The notes beneath the pieces are model-generated. The model was not told the origin of the DNA, did no database searches, and saw nothing but the letters and a program-made list of their open reading frames with translations. A DNA stretch of 64,000 bases from Sapria himalayana. Its lineage: Eukaryota; Streptophyta; Magnoliopsida; Malpighiales; Rafflesiaceae. The stretch spans positions 5,957,890 through 6,021,889 of the forward strand of contig JAREIK010000801.1 in NCBI GenBank assembly GCA_029783825.1, given 5' to 3'. Positions 1-12,949 of this stretch are shown here, piece after piece (position 1 is the stretch's first letter; each line of letters begins with the position of its first letter). A program made the translations under genes and the position numbers.

Positions 1-300
1 CGAGGGCACGACATGCTTGAACACACACCGAGCATGGTCACAGTGAGCTGACGCTCGATGGACGAGGTTCACTAAGCCCCTGAAAGGGCGATGGTGGCAT
101 GACAGTGCACCGCCAAAACTCTAAATTTTTTAAAAATCAGGGTTTCATCTCAACCTAAATTGGGCCAAACCAAGCTGAAATTGGTAGATTTTGGGCCCAA
201 GTCTGACCTCAACTGAGCCGTGCCATGCCAGACATGGTATGCCAACCCGACTGGGCCCTAAAAAACTCGCCGGGCTGGCCTGACTTATTTGAAACCTCTA
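1..300. mobile_element. right end of a hAT transposon, rest lies left of the window
   Basis: Read inward from position 300 on the minus strand, the end starts TAGAGGTTTCAAATAAG, followed by a stretch rich in GGGCC, GGCATG and CATGCC. This matches the right end of the complete hAT element at 21257 (TAGTGGTGTCAAC, then the same kind of GGCC/CATG-rich DNA). Plant hAT termini of this group typically read TAGNGNTGTCAA. The 8 bases after it (301-308, gtttcaac) would be the target duplication, but its partner is outside the window. No coding sequence is visible in the 300 bases present. The assignment rests on terminus and subterminal composition only. Confidence 0.6.
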
Positions 301-2150
301 GTTTCAACTCAAAATAATTAGTATTAATAGGTTGTAAGCAAATCATAGAATACTATCCATCACAATATGCCTAAAAAATCAACAAAAGTATGGTAATGGA
401 TGGAATACTGAATAGTTCGTTGATCACTTTCTTAAGTCTCTCTATAATTGTTGGTGTCATCTATAATATCCTTGTCAACTTTTTATTTGGTAAGGATTTA
501 TCTAGCTCTTTAAATTTATGGGTACAAAGAGTTTAGCTTTGCTCTAATGCTTCGGCTCATCAATGGTAGCAAAGAAATAAGAAAAAAAAAAGAATATATG
601 ATACAAACAAATTCAAGTATAATAATATGTATTCAAACAAGTTAACACAACTTAGCCATTTAATCTAGGAATCTTTATAAAATATAATGTTATTCAATAT
701 ACTAAAAAGAAATTATTCCTTTACAAAAATAATTACGTTAACTCAAGTTGATCAACTAAACTAAATAATCTCCAGTAATGCTACCAACAACTTATTACAA
801 CTTTATACTCTACCTAATTTAATTTTTTAGGTGATATTCCAAAAGGCTCATTATTGAATCTATCCTATCAATTAATATATGCAAATGTATGGGTCATATA
901 TGTAATATAATAAACTTTAGTTCTAATATGGATTCCATAAAGATTATATTAGAAGTTTGATTTTCCAACTAGGGGTAAACTATTTTCAGTAGAAGAGATC
1001 CTAAGATTTTAATCAACCTTGGGTCTATGGTCTAATTATCTAATTTATGTGATGTTAGTTTGTTTGATAATTTTTATGTCAAACATAAAATGAAGTTTGG
1101 GATGTTGTGTAAATGACCCCTTGCCCTATCAACATACAAGATATTATTATTGAGCCATCCTAAATAATGATCTCCTTAGCTTTTCGCTTAATATATCACC
1201 ACCAAGATAATACTTCATCATTGCATGAGGTTTATTCATAATCATATGACTTTTAGACAACTTTGTCAACTACTCTTGATGATTGTGTCATATGCATATT
1301 CTTATTCATTGGCCTCTACTATTTTAAGACCAATAATTAATATAATTTATAAGTATTTATATTTGTGGCTTCATTAATAATATACTCACAAAATTAATGT
1401 AAATTTTCTTCTAGTTTCTTTGTTGAGAACTAGATGAGTGAGATGAACTCATAAGGACTATTACCATGGTTATGAATTACATACTCGCATAAATCTCAAA
1501 GATTGGCTCTTACTATACTCCTTAGTGACGACGTGATTCCCACACTAATTATTAATCCCTTGAGGAAATAACCCACATAACATTTATCTCCATTGAGAAA
1601 TAGTCCCTCTTGGATGACTACAATGGATTGATATGTAAAAATAATCACACTTTCGACTTCATAAGTATCATACTCATTCTGATTAATATATCCAAACTTT
1701 AGGTTTTGATGTATAAGTTCATTTTGTGTATTGTAATTGGAAGTACCATCATTACTTTTCTATTATATGTATGAGAGAATCTCATTTCTTACTTGTCAAT
1801 GTCTATCATGACAACCTTGCACAAAACCCACCACTATTCGAAATCCTAATTCAATTTCTATTTAATCATTATTTATCAATATCCATAAACAAAAAATATA
1901 AGTAAATCAATATTGTATCATTCAGTACATACCATTACATCATATAATCTATATATTCAAACTCTAAACCATGCAAATTTAATACAAATTTTAGGATTTA
2001 TCCCTAGAAGAAGAGGGTTTAAAAGTAATGTCCCTAAACTTTATGGACTAATATTGATCATACGTCCTTTGCTTGTAAATCTTCTAAGGAGTACAAAATT
2101 CATTGATAGGATTTGTAGTAATGGTGTTTGACTATTTTGCCAGGGGGGAG
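301..2150. other. A+T-rich DNA with no recognised gene or element
   Basis: I see no open frame with a recognisable domain on either strand, no LTR or TIR pair and no tandem array. The only frame over 60 codons (1913-2131 plus) has no recognisable motif. The stretch may be a decayed LTR or retrotransposon untranslated region, but nothing here proves it. Confidence 0.5.
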
Positions 2151-2160
2151 GAGAAGAAAA

Positions 2161-2313
2161 GACATTGGAAATAACAATGACTTTATTTGATATCTTTATC
2201 TTTGACTTTTATCTCTTCAACTTCAAGTCATAACTATAAAACATGGTTGGCTTTATTTGATATCTTTATCTTTCTGTAATAAACTATTATGACATTGGAA
2301 ATAACAATGACTT
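2161..2313 (+). repeat. two interleaved short direct repeats
   Basis: A 23-base string starting gacattggaaataacaatga occurs at 2161-2183 and again at 2291-2313. A second string, starting ctttatttgatatctttatc, occurs at 2181-2203 and 2251-2273. The two pairs overlap and interleave, which suggests successive local duplications. No coding role is visible. Confidence 0.8.
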
Positions 2314-2949
2314 GAACCTAATCTCTATATAACAAAATGTTGTATCCTTGTTAAATATCTACAACTGTGTGTCTTCATCCTTTGTAGTTCATAGATGCTC
2401 ATGACATTGCAAATCAGCTAGGAAGTTTGCAATATATTCTGACAAAATTTTATGCCCGTAACACTGTGGAGGCCATGACATTAGTCATTCATCCTTTGTA
2501 ATAAATATATGACCATAGTATTGTGAAATGGTCGTGGTGCTTGTGCTTAGCTTATGAATATAAGTCATAGCCATGACTTCTTATGAGGACAAGTCATGAC
2601 CTTATAAATGGTTGTACCTGAGTAAAATCTTCTATAATATTTAGTGACCCAAAAGTCATAGTTTTAAATAATCTTTATGACTTTGACCTTGAGTATCAGT
2701 GAGGTACTAGTTTGGTATGACATAAAATTAATATCATATCCATTAAAATTTTATGAATGATGTATAATTGTGACTCCATAATAATATCATAAACATTAAA
2801 AAAGTATTGCATAATGGAAATATTATGCTAGTGAGGGAGTATGGTCATGTTATATAAGATTTTGTCATGATTATATAATTTTAGATAGTATTATATTCAA
2901 AAATGAGTGTCAAAACTAAAAAGAACTTATACACTCATCTCTTATGCTA

Positions 2950-5030
2950 AATAGCTCAAAAAACTTGTCGATTTGATAATTATTTATAAAAGCTTTTTAA
3001 AATTTCAAAAATAATGAAATCATCAAAAATCTACCATATTTCTACACTTACACACAATCCCAACCACCAAAATACACTACTATGTTGGTAAATTAAACAC
3101 TGGAATGTCACCAAAAATTTTTATAGAATAACAATCCTCACAATGTTAATTTCTTCAATGTGTTAACCAAATGTCATAATGAATCAAATCAAAAAAAAAA
3201 AAATATTTGAGAAGTGGTTAAACTAAATGGAAAATATATATGAATTTGTTTGGTTAATGGGTAGATTTCACAAACATGTTGAGAATCAAAATATATTAAA
3301 TGGCAATTTTTACAAGAACTTAAAGAGGACTTGATGTTGAGTACCCAATATACTGATACCAAAGGTTTAATTTTCTATTAATGTTGGAAAGCAACACTAA
3401 AATTTGGTCTTGTTCTAGGTAGTAAAGGCCAAAATATTTTTGATCCATTCAAATCATCTTCATTGTAACTTTGTCCTGCACAAACACAAAAGTTAGAAAA
3501 CAATATTACTATAAAATTTAATATTCTTGTTAGTTTGCTAACTTATAGTAAACTTAATAAAAATTTTGTAACTTTGAGGACATCACTAATATAATTATGA
3601 CCACCAACTTTGTAAACTTATTCATGATTTATTATCTACTACTCAAAAAAATACATATTAATGAGATAATTTATGTTGACTTAGTCATATTTAAGTAGTA
3701 ATTATTCATATTAACTTAATTGACATTTATATAGCTCGTGATCATAATAGTAATTTTTTTTGTGTAATTTTTGGTGTATTTGAACTATCTAAACTCTAAA
3801 AATAAGTTCAAAAGAATATGATGTGAAATGAAAAAAAAAATATTAAACCAATATTAATGTCTAAATTCACAAACATCTGCGATAACTAGAAAAGAGTTGT
3901 CAATTTGAGTAGTAGAGATACTAAATGAAATGGTAGAAACTAAGATTTTAGTAGTTCATAGTTAGAGATATATTAGAAAATTTTTCTTACTTTTATAACT
4001 TTGAGCTTTCATGCTAATTTATAATTATTATAAGTATTCACATTTCTTTTAAGTAAATGACAATTGAAAATGTATATGTTGTGCTTGAATAATAATAAAA
4101 AAGTTTAATATCTCATTTAGGGCTTTTTGCTATCTTTTTTCTAAGGAAGAAACAAAAAATCATGTTCTCTATTTGCTCCACATTGTCAACTACCTGCCAT
4201 CTCCATCGCCTCAATGCTAACTATGCTTTAAAGATGACAATCAACTATATGAATGGTTAGACCTTGTATTTTCTAGTAAGAGGATGAAATTAGATGCAAG
4301 TTGTATGGTAAATAGGGTATCAAATTATGATTTAAATTGTAATTGTTTTATTAGGATAACTCTCTCTAGTTCTTTATTATATATCTTGAAATTATAATTG
4401 GGGCTAATGTTTCATAAGTTATTAGGATTCAATGGTTTATTGTCATAAGATCCATCTATTTCTTAAATTATCAAATACCACTCTTTGAATGATTATTATA
4501 TTATAAATTATTATAATTAATGAATTCTTATTACTAGTTTTGTTGATTTATAAAAGTTATGATATATAACACGTTGAAAAGTAAGTCAAAAGAAGTATTG
4601 GGGATGTGGAAATCACTTTTTTACATTAGGAATCTTTATGCTAAAGGCAAATAAAAGTAATACCAAACTATATTTCTTCTTTAAAATTACTGCAACTTGA
4701 TTCTAACTCCAAGGGATTTCTTTGTTTGACTTTTTTGTAATTTAAAGGATCTTGGAAATTTCTCAAAATAATACGAAATTACTTTGTACTTTCTGTTGAA
4801 ACAAGTTTTACTTTGCGTTGCTTTCTCTCCTTAATCACTCCAAGATTATCCATCCCATTGGATGATTGTAAATTACTTACTTCTGTAATTCATGTTAGTT
4901 AAATATTGATCATACATGAACTTTCCAAAGTAAATTACGGCACATAAGCTCACTTACATAAATTATTATAATCTCACCTAAAGTGAGATGATCAAATGAC
5001 ACCATTTTTGGGGATGATGCCAAAGTATTA
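2950..5030 (-). mobile_element. Ty1/copia remnant Cop3, minus-strand copy
   Basis: The reverse complement can be followed by eye against 56490-58700 for about 2 kb, through many insertions, deletions and substitutions. In the minus strand around 3480-3100 the broken translation contains pieces such as GLYYLEQDQ, NRKLNLWYQ and STSSPL. These match the copia GAG_pre-integrase region (consensus pattern LYYL..., W H..LGHPS). Further along are remnants of the integrase core. The part at 4100-5030 also matches the other copy (56490-57400), but I cannot assign it to a domain; it may be gag or leader. Stops are frequent in all frames, so it is a dead copy. No LTR was identified. Confidence 0.6.
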
Positions 5031-5039
5031 ATACCTATA

Positions 5040-5108
5040 AATACACACACACACAAATTAATAAATATATAAAAACCTACAAATATTTATATAAAATTAT
5101 ATAAATAA

Positions 5109-5147
<39 letters not shown>

Positions 5148-5169
5148 ATATATGTATGTATATTTATAG

Positions 5170-5203
<34 letters not shown>

Positions 5204-5431
5204 TTTAAAAGTTTATATATATGTATATATACACACACACATATATAAACTTTTAAATAAATAAAAATATATATATATGTATACACCTATAAACACACAC
5301 ATGCACACACATGTATATTTTTAAGTGTTTACACACACACATGTATATTTATAAGTGTTTACACACACACACACACACATTTAAGAGTTTATATATATGT
5401 ACACACACACATATAAGCATTTAAATAAATA

Positions 5432-5469
<38 letters not shown>

Positions 5470-5640
5470 CTATAAACACACACACACACACATATTTATA
5501 GATGTGTCTGTGTGTGTGTATTCAAAAATTTATATATATGTATATATATGTAAATATTTATATGTCTAAATAAATATATATATGCGTGTGTGTGTGTGTC
5601 TATATTATAACCTAATAAATTCAAATATATATAAATATAT
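5040..5640. repeat. compound TA/CA/TG microsatellite block
   Basis: About 600 bases of alternating (TA)n, (CA)n, (GT)n and TATG runs, joined by copies of motifs such as tttataggtgtgtgtg and its reverse complement cacacacctataaa. The CA and GT halves make the block partly self-complementary. No gene is present. Confidence 0.9.
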
Positions 5641-6086
5641 AGATTCTCAAATATTGTGTGATAGCTCATCCCTCAGGGGATCTTATTCATTCCATCACAG
5701 AATACAATATGTAATAAAATAACATTTTCTAGAATGTATCATACATTTTGTTTCCATTTTATTTGCTCAGCTGAGTAAAAAAAACACACAACATATTATT
5801 TAAGTCACAACCAGCTTCACTTCATGTGTACGATCTCGTATGTGGATCTGTCATCTGCCCTATACATGTACCTAAAAATGGGTCTCGCAACGGAGTGAGT
5901 AAAGCTCAGTAGAGGTAAACTTTTACAGAGTTACTCCCTACCTAAATGCACGTAAAATGTCATGAATATATATCAACACTCATTCAAGTAGAATGTCTAT
6001 ATGAATGCAATTATGGATGAAATATTTATATGCTTATATTCCTAAGTCCCATCGACTTCCTCACACATGCTGAAGCCAAGTGTGAC

Positions 6087-6125
<39 letters not shown>

Positions 6126-6128
6126 ATA

Positions 6129-6179
<51 letters not shown>

Positions 6180-7589
6180 ATAGAAATATTTATTTTTTGG
6201 AATTATTCCGAAAAATATGGACCTCCTCCGTATAATATATTGGAGATTTATCCAAATAAAATATTATTTTCTCGGATTTACTCCGAGAAATATGGACCTC
6301 CGATAAATATATTGGATATTTATCCGACAAAATATTTTGTTTCCTTAGATATTTTTTAAAAACCACCGCGTAACTCAGCGTGGACGTTGTCCCAATTCGA
6401 GTTCGCTAAATACTATATATATATATATCATGCACCCACCCATGAATATGGAATGTCCCCGTGCATATGAAATACAATTATACCATTTCCAATTTTATCG
6501 ATGTTTCATATATAATTATAATAATCCAAATCCAATTCGTCATGCACTAATTTTTATTAAACGAAATACCAAAACTTTTCATCAATTAGTTATTTCAAAT
6601 AAAATTTTTTAACAATTCGAATTTATATCTAAAACAAGATTATTTATGGCCATTAAATAGAGAAAAATTTTGTTAAAATAAAATCACAACCTTTCGGAAA
6701 ATTTCACGAAAGCTTTATAAATTTGAAATTAAATTGTAGATCTCGTCATGTAGAGTAACTTTAGTTCTTGGACTCTTCTATTCCGACTCCAGAATAATCT
6801 GTTATGATCAAAAGAAAATCAAAGGATCTTTTGTTTTTTTTTTTCATTTTGTACTGTATCCCGCTGCTGAAATATTTTTTTCAGCGTTATCCCATTTTCT
6901 GGATTCCATAAGTTTTTTTCTATAATAATTATTATTAATTAATTTTCTTTTCTTTGGGTTGATGCCTGGATGGCTGACAGACCGCATTCGCGCATGCACA
7001 GCCACGTGCGGAAGTAATGGCACAGTCTTTCGGTTACACGTAAATTTTTTTTTTCTAAATATTCTAATAATTATTTAAATAAATAAATAAATAAAAATAT
7101 AACTAAATTCGAATTTTCTCAGAATTTAATGAAATTTGATACCGTAGTTATATTTTCCAAGATGAATTCGATAATGATATCCATTTTATTATAATGATTT
7201 TAAAATTTTCAGGTTATTTTCTCTTATTACAAAATTATTATTTTGCTATTTTTTCCCAAAAATCAAATTATGTTATTTATTTATTTATTTTTTTAGGGAT
7301 TTCACATACTGTTTTTACAAAACAATTATGAGATAAAATTTATAACCTCGTGTTCAATAAACACACAAAAATCAATTCAAAATACAACTTATAAATGAAA
7401 AACATAATTCATTAATTTATTCGGGTTGTTTAAATTGGAAAATAGAGGCTAAATTACTTCAGTTAAGGTTGGTCATTCACATATTCTTAAAAAGGCTTTA
7501 AAAAAGATGCTTCCACACACAAATATCATAATAAGCTCACTCCGATTCTAATGTTAGAGATTTAAGCACTCAAAAATTTAAGTCGATAA
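5641..7589. other. unassigned DNA between microsatellite block and Cop1 LTR
   Basis: This stretch has fewer simple repeats than its flanks. It includes a TA/TG microsatellite at 6088-6178 and a short hairpin ctgctgaaat...tttcagc near 6868-6885. On the minus strand at about 5930-5850 the string tactgagctttactcactcc resembles sequence I associate with plant gypsy LTR ends, but no partner LTR was found. The frames at 6030-6359 and 6430-6612 plus carry no recognisable domain. I call no gene here. Confidence 0.4.
6088..6178. repeat. TA/TG microsatellite
   Basis: A run of TA, then TATG, then GT, then TA dinucleotides. It accounts for the YIYIYIYI-type peptide in the open frame that crosses it. Confidence 0.95.
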
Positions 7590-8792
7590 TGCTTGTGGGT
7601 TAGGATTATTTTGTTGTAATCAGATGCTTATGAATATTCAGAGAAAAGACATACCTTAAGCTTGAATCCATTGGTTATCTTTTCTTGCATGTCCACTATT
7701 CTATATATATACACAGGGAAGACGATGATGCTATAGTAGATTAGTATCATTGAATTGAAGACTCGCCATTTTTGTATACTTCAAACTAGAAAATAAAAAT
7801 TAATTTACATTAAAACCTTTTCATTTGATTTCTTATATTTTTAATATTTAAATTTATTACACACACACACACATAGACTAAATCATAATCAACTTAATGC
7901 AAATCAATTAATTTGATTTAATAGTAATATCAAATTATTTGATTATAATTAAATTAAATATTCAAATCAAAAATATACACCTATTCTAAATAAATAAAAA
8001 CTTTAAACTTCTTTCATTCCATCTAGATAAGGCTATGGAAGAGACCCCGACCTAAATAAGATCTAGAGCTTTCCAATTTAAATTATTTTGTTTAATAATT
8101 TATATTAATTATAATACATACCAATATAGAATTATAATTTTACTTCATTCCTTACTTATTAAAAGCCACCAAATGGTTAGGTAATATCAAAACTTATAAG
8201 CTTCCTCAAGAGAATATCATCAGTCCTTTTGATAGGACATGAATTCCACCTACAATAAATATCATCATATGATTGATAAAATTATCTAATTCTTAGAATT
8301 TTCAAATCTATCCATAGAAAACTCTATTTATTAATCAAAATAACTATTAACAAGCATATGTAAATAATAAATATTTCAAGAATATAAATAACATTACTTA
8401 TAATAACTACGGTGTATTTTATTTTACAAGTAAATAAAAAATAATTACACCATGTTGGTCTAATTCAATATACCAAAGTGCACTAGCACTAGAAGTTAGA
8501 ACTTTATCATTCACCATAACAAGATAAACTAATTGAAATCTAGTACTGGAGTTTTACTGATAGGGTATCCAATTCTATCGAGACTATGAATAAAAAACTT
8601 ATATTCCATGAGTATCGATTATTTGATTTTCTATGAATAAACTAATCTCTATGCACTAAATTATCTACAAGCAGAATAAAGGACAAATAATTTTACCAAT
8701 TCAACTCATTATAAAAAAACATTTATTAAAATAATAAAAGGATGCAAATCAACAAAATAATCATAAATGTCTTTTAGTATAAACTAGTTTCA
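7590..8792 (-). repeat. 3' LTR of Cop1
   Basis: In element orientation the LTR starts TGAAACTAGTTTATAC at 8792 and ends ...CCCACAAGCA at 7590, about 1.2 kb. The start follows directly on the polypurine tract. The segment with cttccatagccttatcta, the terminal part with aaggtatgtc and the internal order of blocks all recur in the Cop2 LTRs. The inner boundary is well supported by the PPT. The outer boundary is inferred by comparison with the end of the Cop2 5' LTR (35088). Confidence 0.75.
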
Positions 8793-8806
8793 ATAATCTC
8801 CCACTA
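8793..8806 (-). other. polypurine tract of Cop1
   Basis: On the minus strand the sequence is AGTGGGAGATTATT, immediately followed by the LTR start TG. This is the usual copia plus-strand priming motif and the matching site in Cop2 is AAGTGAGAGATTAT. Confidence 0.8.
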
Positions 8807-8969
8807 AGGTTAAAGCCATGATGTCATACATATGACTTTCAATCTCTTCCACATGTCTCTCAAATGCTTTAGTTGGAAGGCTCTTCGTAAACGGATCTGG
8901 CAAGTTATCTGATGATACCTCATTTATCATCACGATATATCACATTTTCACAATATCTTTTATTTGATG

Positions 8970-10150
8970 GTACTTATGCTCCACGTGTTTGTCTTCTAGG
9001 TTCCTTCAAATTTGCAACTACTCTACTATTTTCATAATAAAGTGTAATAATTAATTTCATAGAAGGAAAGAACCCTAGATCTATTTGGAAGTTCTTAAGC
9101 CATAAAGCCTCATTGGATGCCTTTTGAACTTCTACATACTTGGCTTCCATGGTAGAATCAGTAATATAATATTGCATGATACTCCTCTAATTTATTGATC
9201 AATTTTCCAAACTAAATACATAACCTAAGGTAACTTTTCTCTAATCTTTATCTAATTGGAAATCAAAGTTAGTATACTCAATAAGTATAATATTGTGCAT
9301 TCATTACACTATCATATAATCTCTAATCCTTTTTTAGTTACATAATTTTATGTTTTATTATTATATAATATTTTTATCTTTGGTTAGATTAATATATGCT
9401 TACTATACCTACAATAAAACATATATCAGGTCGGGTACAAAATATTGCATACATTATGCTTCCTACCACAAATGCATAAGGAACTACCTTTATTTTCTTT
9501 ATCTCATTAGATATTTTGGGACACTGATCTTTTGAAAGAACAATTCCATGTCTAAAAGAAAGAAATTTTTTCTTGGAATCCAACATACTAAAATGAATTA
9601 ATATCTAATCAATATAAAAATCTTGAGATTAGTCCATTAATCTTTGCCTACGATTTCACAAAACATAATTCCAAGAATATGGGTAGCTTCTCCAGTGTCT
9701 GTCATATCAAATTAACTAGGCCACTAGAACTTAATCAATAACAATGAACCCATATTATTACCAATGAGTAATATTTCATTAATGTACAATACCAATAATA
9801 CCATAATACTATCACTTCTATTAATATACACACAATACTAATATTGATATTGATGAAACTCATAATACTTAATAGCTTGATCAAAATGAGTATTCCAAGA
9901 TCTAGATGCTTGTTTGTCCATAAATAAGTCTTTTCAACACATATAACATGTGCTCTTGGTTTATTTCTATGAAACTATTTGGTTGTATCATATAGATATA
10001 TTCTTCAAGATACCTATTCAAAAATATAGTCTTTATATATATCTTCCAAATCTGATATTTATAATGAGTTTCAATGGGCAAGATAATCCAGGATGACTTC
10101 AGCATAGTTATTGATAAAAAGGTATCCTCATGGTTGATTCCTTCTTTCTA
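8970..10150 (-). pseudogene. Cop1 reverse transcriptase and RNase H, broken
   Basis: Three separate open blocks carry the C-terminal half of a copia polyprotein. The block at 10105-9902 holds the N-terminal RT motif (KTIFLNRYLEEYIYM, corresponding to the family's KTAFLNG.LEE.IYM). The block near 9786-9775 is the catalytic box, where the usual YVDD reads YINE, so a catalytic aspartate is lost. The block at 9586-9389 has the post-RT motif (SIMYAIFCTRPDICF). The block at 9177-8974 has the RNase H signature (TMEAKYVEVQKASNEALWL and a YYENS in place of the usual Y.DN). The blocks sit in different frames with stops between them. The fragment once produced cDNA-synthesis enzymes and cannot now. Confidence 0.85.
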
Positions 10151-10849
10151 AATAATTTTTTTTGCATCAAATCTAACCTTATAAGTCTTAATAATAGCTT
10201 ATATTCCTTTCTTTTTTTTATAGATCCACATGCACTTAACTTCACTCAATGAGTTTTATTCTTTTAGGTAGTTTTATAAGATCCATACACAATTAGAGTG
10301 CATTAGCTGAATCTCTTATTCCATAATATTTTATAAATATTTTTCATCCTTATCTTCAAGTTCTTCCCCATATATTTTGGGATCAGTATGTAGGTCATTA
10401 GAGATTTTTTCATAAGACTCTCCTAAGAGTTTATATCATGTAGCCTGATGAATTCTCCTCACACTACGATGATATACTCATCTTAGTTGTAAATTTGTAG
10501 CAACACACTATGTAGACATTAATCCTTATGAACCATTATAACTATTTTCCTTTGATTATGCAACCAGTATATTAATTACATGTTCATGAGGTTTAGTATC
10601 AATATTACTATGAGGCAATAAGGGATTCAAAATGTTACCTTAAGTTATATTACTTGTATTAAAAAAGTTTAGTCTATTTAATCTCCTCTCAATACTTATA
10701 GAATAATTATAAGTTTGAGCTTGTTATTTATTATATATTCTTCTTCTAGGAATCACACTTTGGAGCTAATAATGATATTCTGATTATTTGCACAATAAAA
10801 AAAATCACCTTTGGTTCCTCTAGAATATCCTATTACGAAACAAGCTTAT

Positions 10850-11560
10850 CTTCTTGGTTCCATTATCTATTTCCCTTTCAACCCATGTGCTGGGCAATCT
10901 ACAAATGAATATATTTTAGATTAGGTATACATCCAATTCACAATTTAGTTGGAGTATCAGGTACAAACATATATCGAATACATTTTAAAATATAAGTTGT
11001 AATTTATAATGCATATTTCTAGAAGGAATCAACCATATCCAAATAATACATCATGGATGTTATCATGTTCATAAGAGTCTTATTCTTTCTTCCAGCAATA
11101 CCAATATACTATGGAATATATGCACAAAAAACTAAGATGTAATTCTTTGATTCAAAATGTAGCTTATAAATCCCCTAAAGAGATATTTGCTACCATGATC
11201 TGATCATAGTGTCTATTAAATATTTAATATGAGGTTTCTCTATTTGCATCATGTACTCTTTGAATTTCTCAATGATATTGAAATTTTTGCATATCAAATA
11301 ACTATACTAATATCTCAAGTAATTATCAATAATAGTGATAAAAAACTCAAAATTACATCTTACTTGGACAACCATAAACCCACATAAATAAGAATAAACT
11401 AATTCAAGTGGTTCTTTAGCTCTATAGCCTTTAGTCAGAAAAGACCATTTAGTTATTTTTCCATCTAAGTAAGAAACACATGATGGAAGTATTTTCACTT
11501 TCAATAAACCCAAAGGTATATCTTTAAGTAATTTGAAATCCATTTTTGATTTATATGATC
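10850..11560 (-). pseudogene. Cop1 GAG_pre-integrase and integrase, broken
   Basis: The frame at 11543-11307 contains LPSCVSYLDGKITKWSF and KEPLELVYSYLCGFM, then FEFFITIIDNYLRY. These match the end of the zinc-binding pre-integrase region and the start of the integrase core, in which the family reads H.DLCGP and ITF.DD.SRY. In this copy the catalytic aspartates are replaced (SYLCG, TIIDN). The downstream integrase end is visible near 10990-10880 as VPDTPTKL followed by a run matching the family's PTELW.GRKP segment. Stops interrupt the rest. Confidence 0.8.
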
Positions 11561-12306
11561 AATACAGAAAGACCAAAGATAAGTCTCATTCATATGAAAA
11601 TGATTTTTTTTATATGGCAATGTATTATTATTATTTGACACACATCATTTCAATAGTTCAAAAATAATTTTAATAACATAAATGTTATATTTTAATATAC
11701 CAGAATCGATAATCTTCTTATCCAAGTAAATTATTACAAAATTATAAAATAAAAAAGAATATGCATCCTAAACCAAACTATAAATAGAAATCAAATTTCT
11801 TTTGATTGAAGGTACATAAAGATAATCTTTAAAAATTAAAAAAATATATCTCTCAAACCAAAGCATACAATCTCCCACCATATTAGTCACTGCCTTCATA
11901 GTATTTTCAATGTGAATATCAATTTCTCTATTACTTAGTTTTCTGAATTCCTAAAACCACTATAAAGAATTGTAGACATGATTATTGGTGCTCATGTCTG
12001 TATACCAGGTATATATATATACCACCACTAGATATGTTTACACTACAAGTAATTGAGATTTACTTTGATTGTTTACTTTGTTGAGATAAACTGAACATTG
12101 CTTCTTCTATTGGCTTAACTTATTACAATGAAACTATTTTCTTTTAGCTTTTTTACTCCCACTTGTAACTTAGGGGTTGTTGGTGAAATATAAATATGTT
12201 TCTAAAATTTCTTCTTCTTTCCTTTCAATTTAGAAGTACTTGTAGCCACAAATACTCAAGAAAGTTTCATGTTAAAACTTTTAGTCGATACTAATTTCTT
12301 AGCTAA

Positions 12307-12890
12307 TTATGCCAAAATCCAATTAGGTCTTCTCATATTATAGTTTAGGAAAAATTGTATATAGGAGTTTGGTAGCAATTGAAGAATAATGTTAATTTGA
12401 GGATTCATATCAATCTCAGCTCCAATGATCTCTAGTCCATCTAGAAGTACAATTTTCTTGAGAATGTGATCTCTCATTGGGGTACTTTCATTTATTGTAA
12501 TATTCATCAAATCTCTCATAACTTTCTTTCTAGTAGAACATTTCTAATTTTTAAATTTCTTTGTGTGATTAGAATTTAGACATCATATAATAAGTCGTAA
12601 TCATGGACTAATACTGATGTTGGAATATATTTGATATAGATACCAAAATATAATAATTTGATAACTCATTAGCTTTTACCTATTTCTCATATGACTTAGC
12701 TTCTTCATTGATTGCCCCTTCATGAGATTTATCCAGACACATATCTATGATAACAAATTTATAGTTCTAAATAATCAATATAATGTCAAATTTTTTTCCA
12801 ATTTATATAATGGAATATCATGCTATCAATGATAAAAATACCTTTTCAAAACATTTAAAGAAATAATGATATACTTTTCCCTCTCTTGAG
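12307..12890 (-). pseudogene. Cop1 gag (UBN2-type), broken
   Basis: The frame at 12519-12307 reads MRDLMNITINESTPMRDHI then GLEIIGAEIDMNPQINIIL and ends near LNYNMRR. This is the central part of the copia gag domain (typical pattern V.DHVLKM..LLNELE.LGA.ID...QV..IL.SLP.S...F..NYNM). Upstream, towards 12890, the broken translation still shows an EEAKSYEK.VKANEL piece, which aligns with the Cop2 gag at about 36920. The zinc knuckle region is not recognisable. Confidence 0.8.
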
Positions 12891-12949
12891 GAATTATATC
12901 ATGAGTATTGCCTAGCTTCAATGATACTTGGAAAGCTTGGCTAATTTAA

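Larger units (their letters stand above)
7590..12890 (-). mobile_element. Ty1/copia element Cop1, 5' end missing
   Basis: The element reads on the minus strand: gag (near 12890-12300), integrase (11560-10850), reverse transcriptase (10150-9390), RNase H (9180-8970), polypurine tract and a 3' LTR (8792-7590). Domain order and motifs are those of Ty1/copia. It stops just upstream of gag, at about 12890, where plus-strand gypsy sequence begins, so the 5' LTR, primer site and leader are gone. Its LTR is alignable with the LTRs of Cop2 at 33709 and 40883, so both belong to one family. Numerous stops and frameshifts make it inactive. Confidence 0.85.

Noticed and set aside
5850..5930. gypsy LTR end on the minus strand
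   Set aside because: A single suggestive string only; no paired LTR, primer site or coding region next to it.
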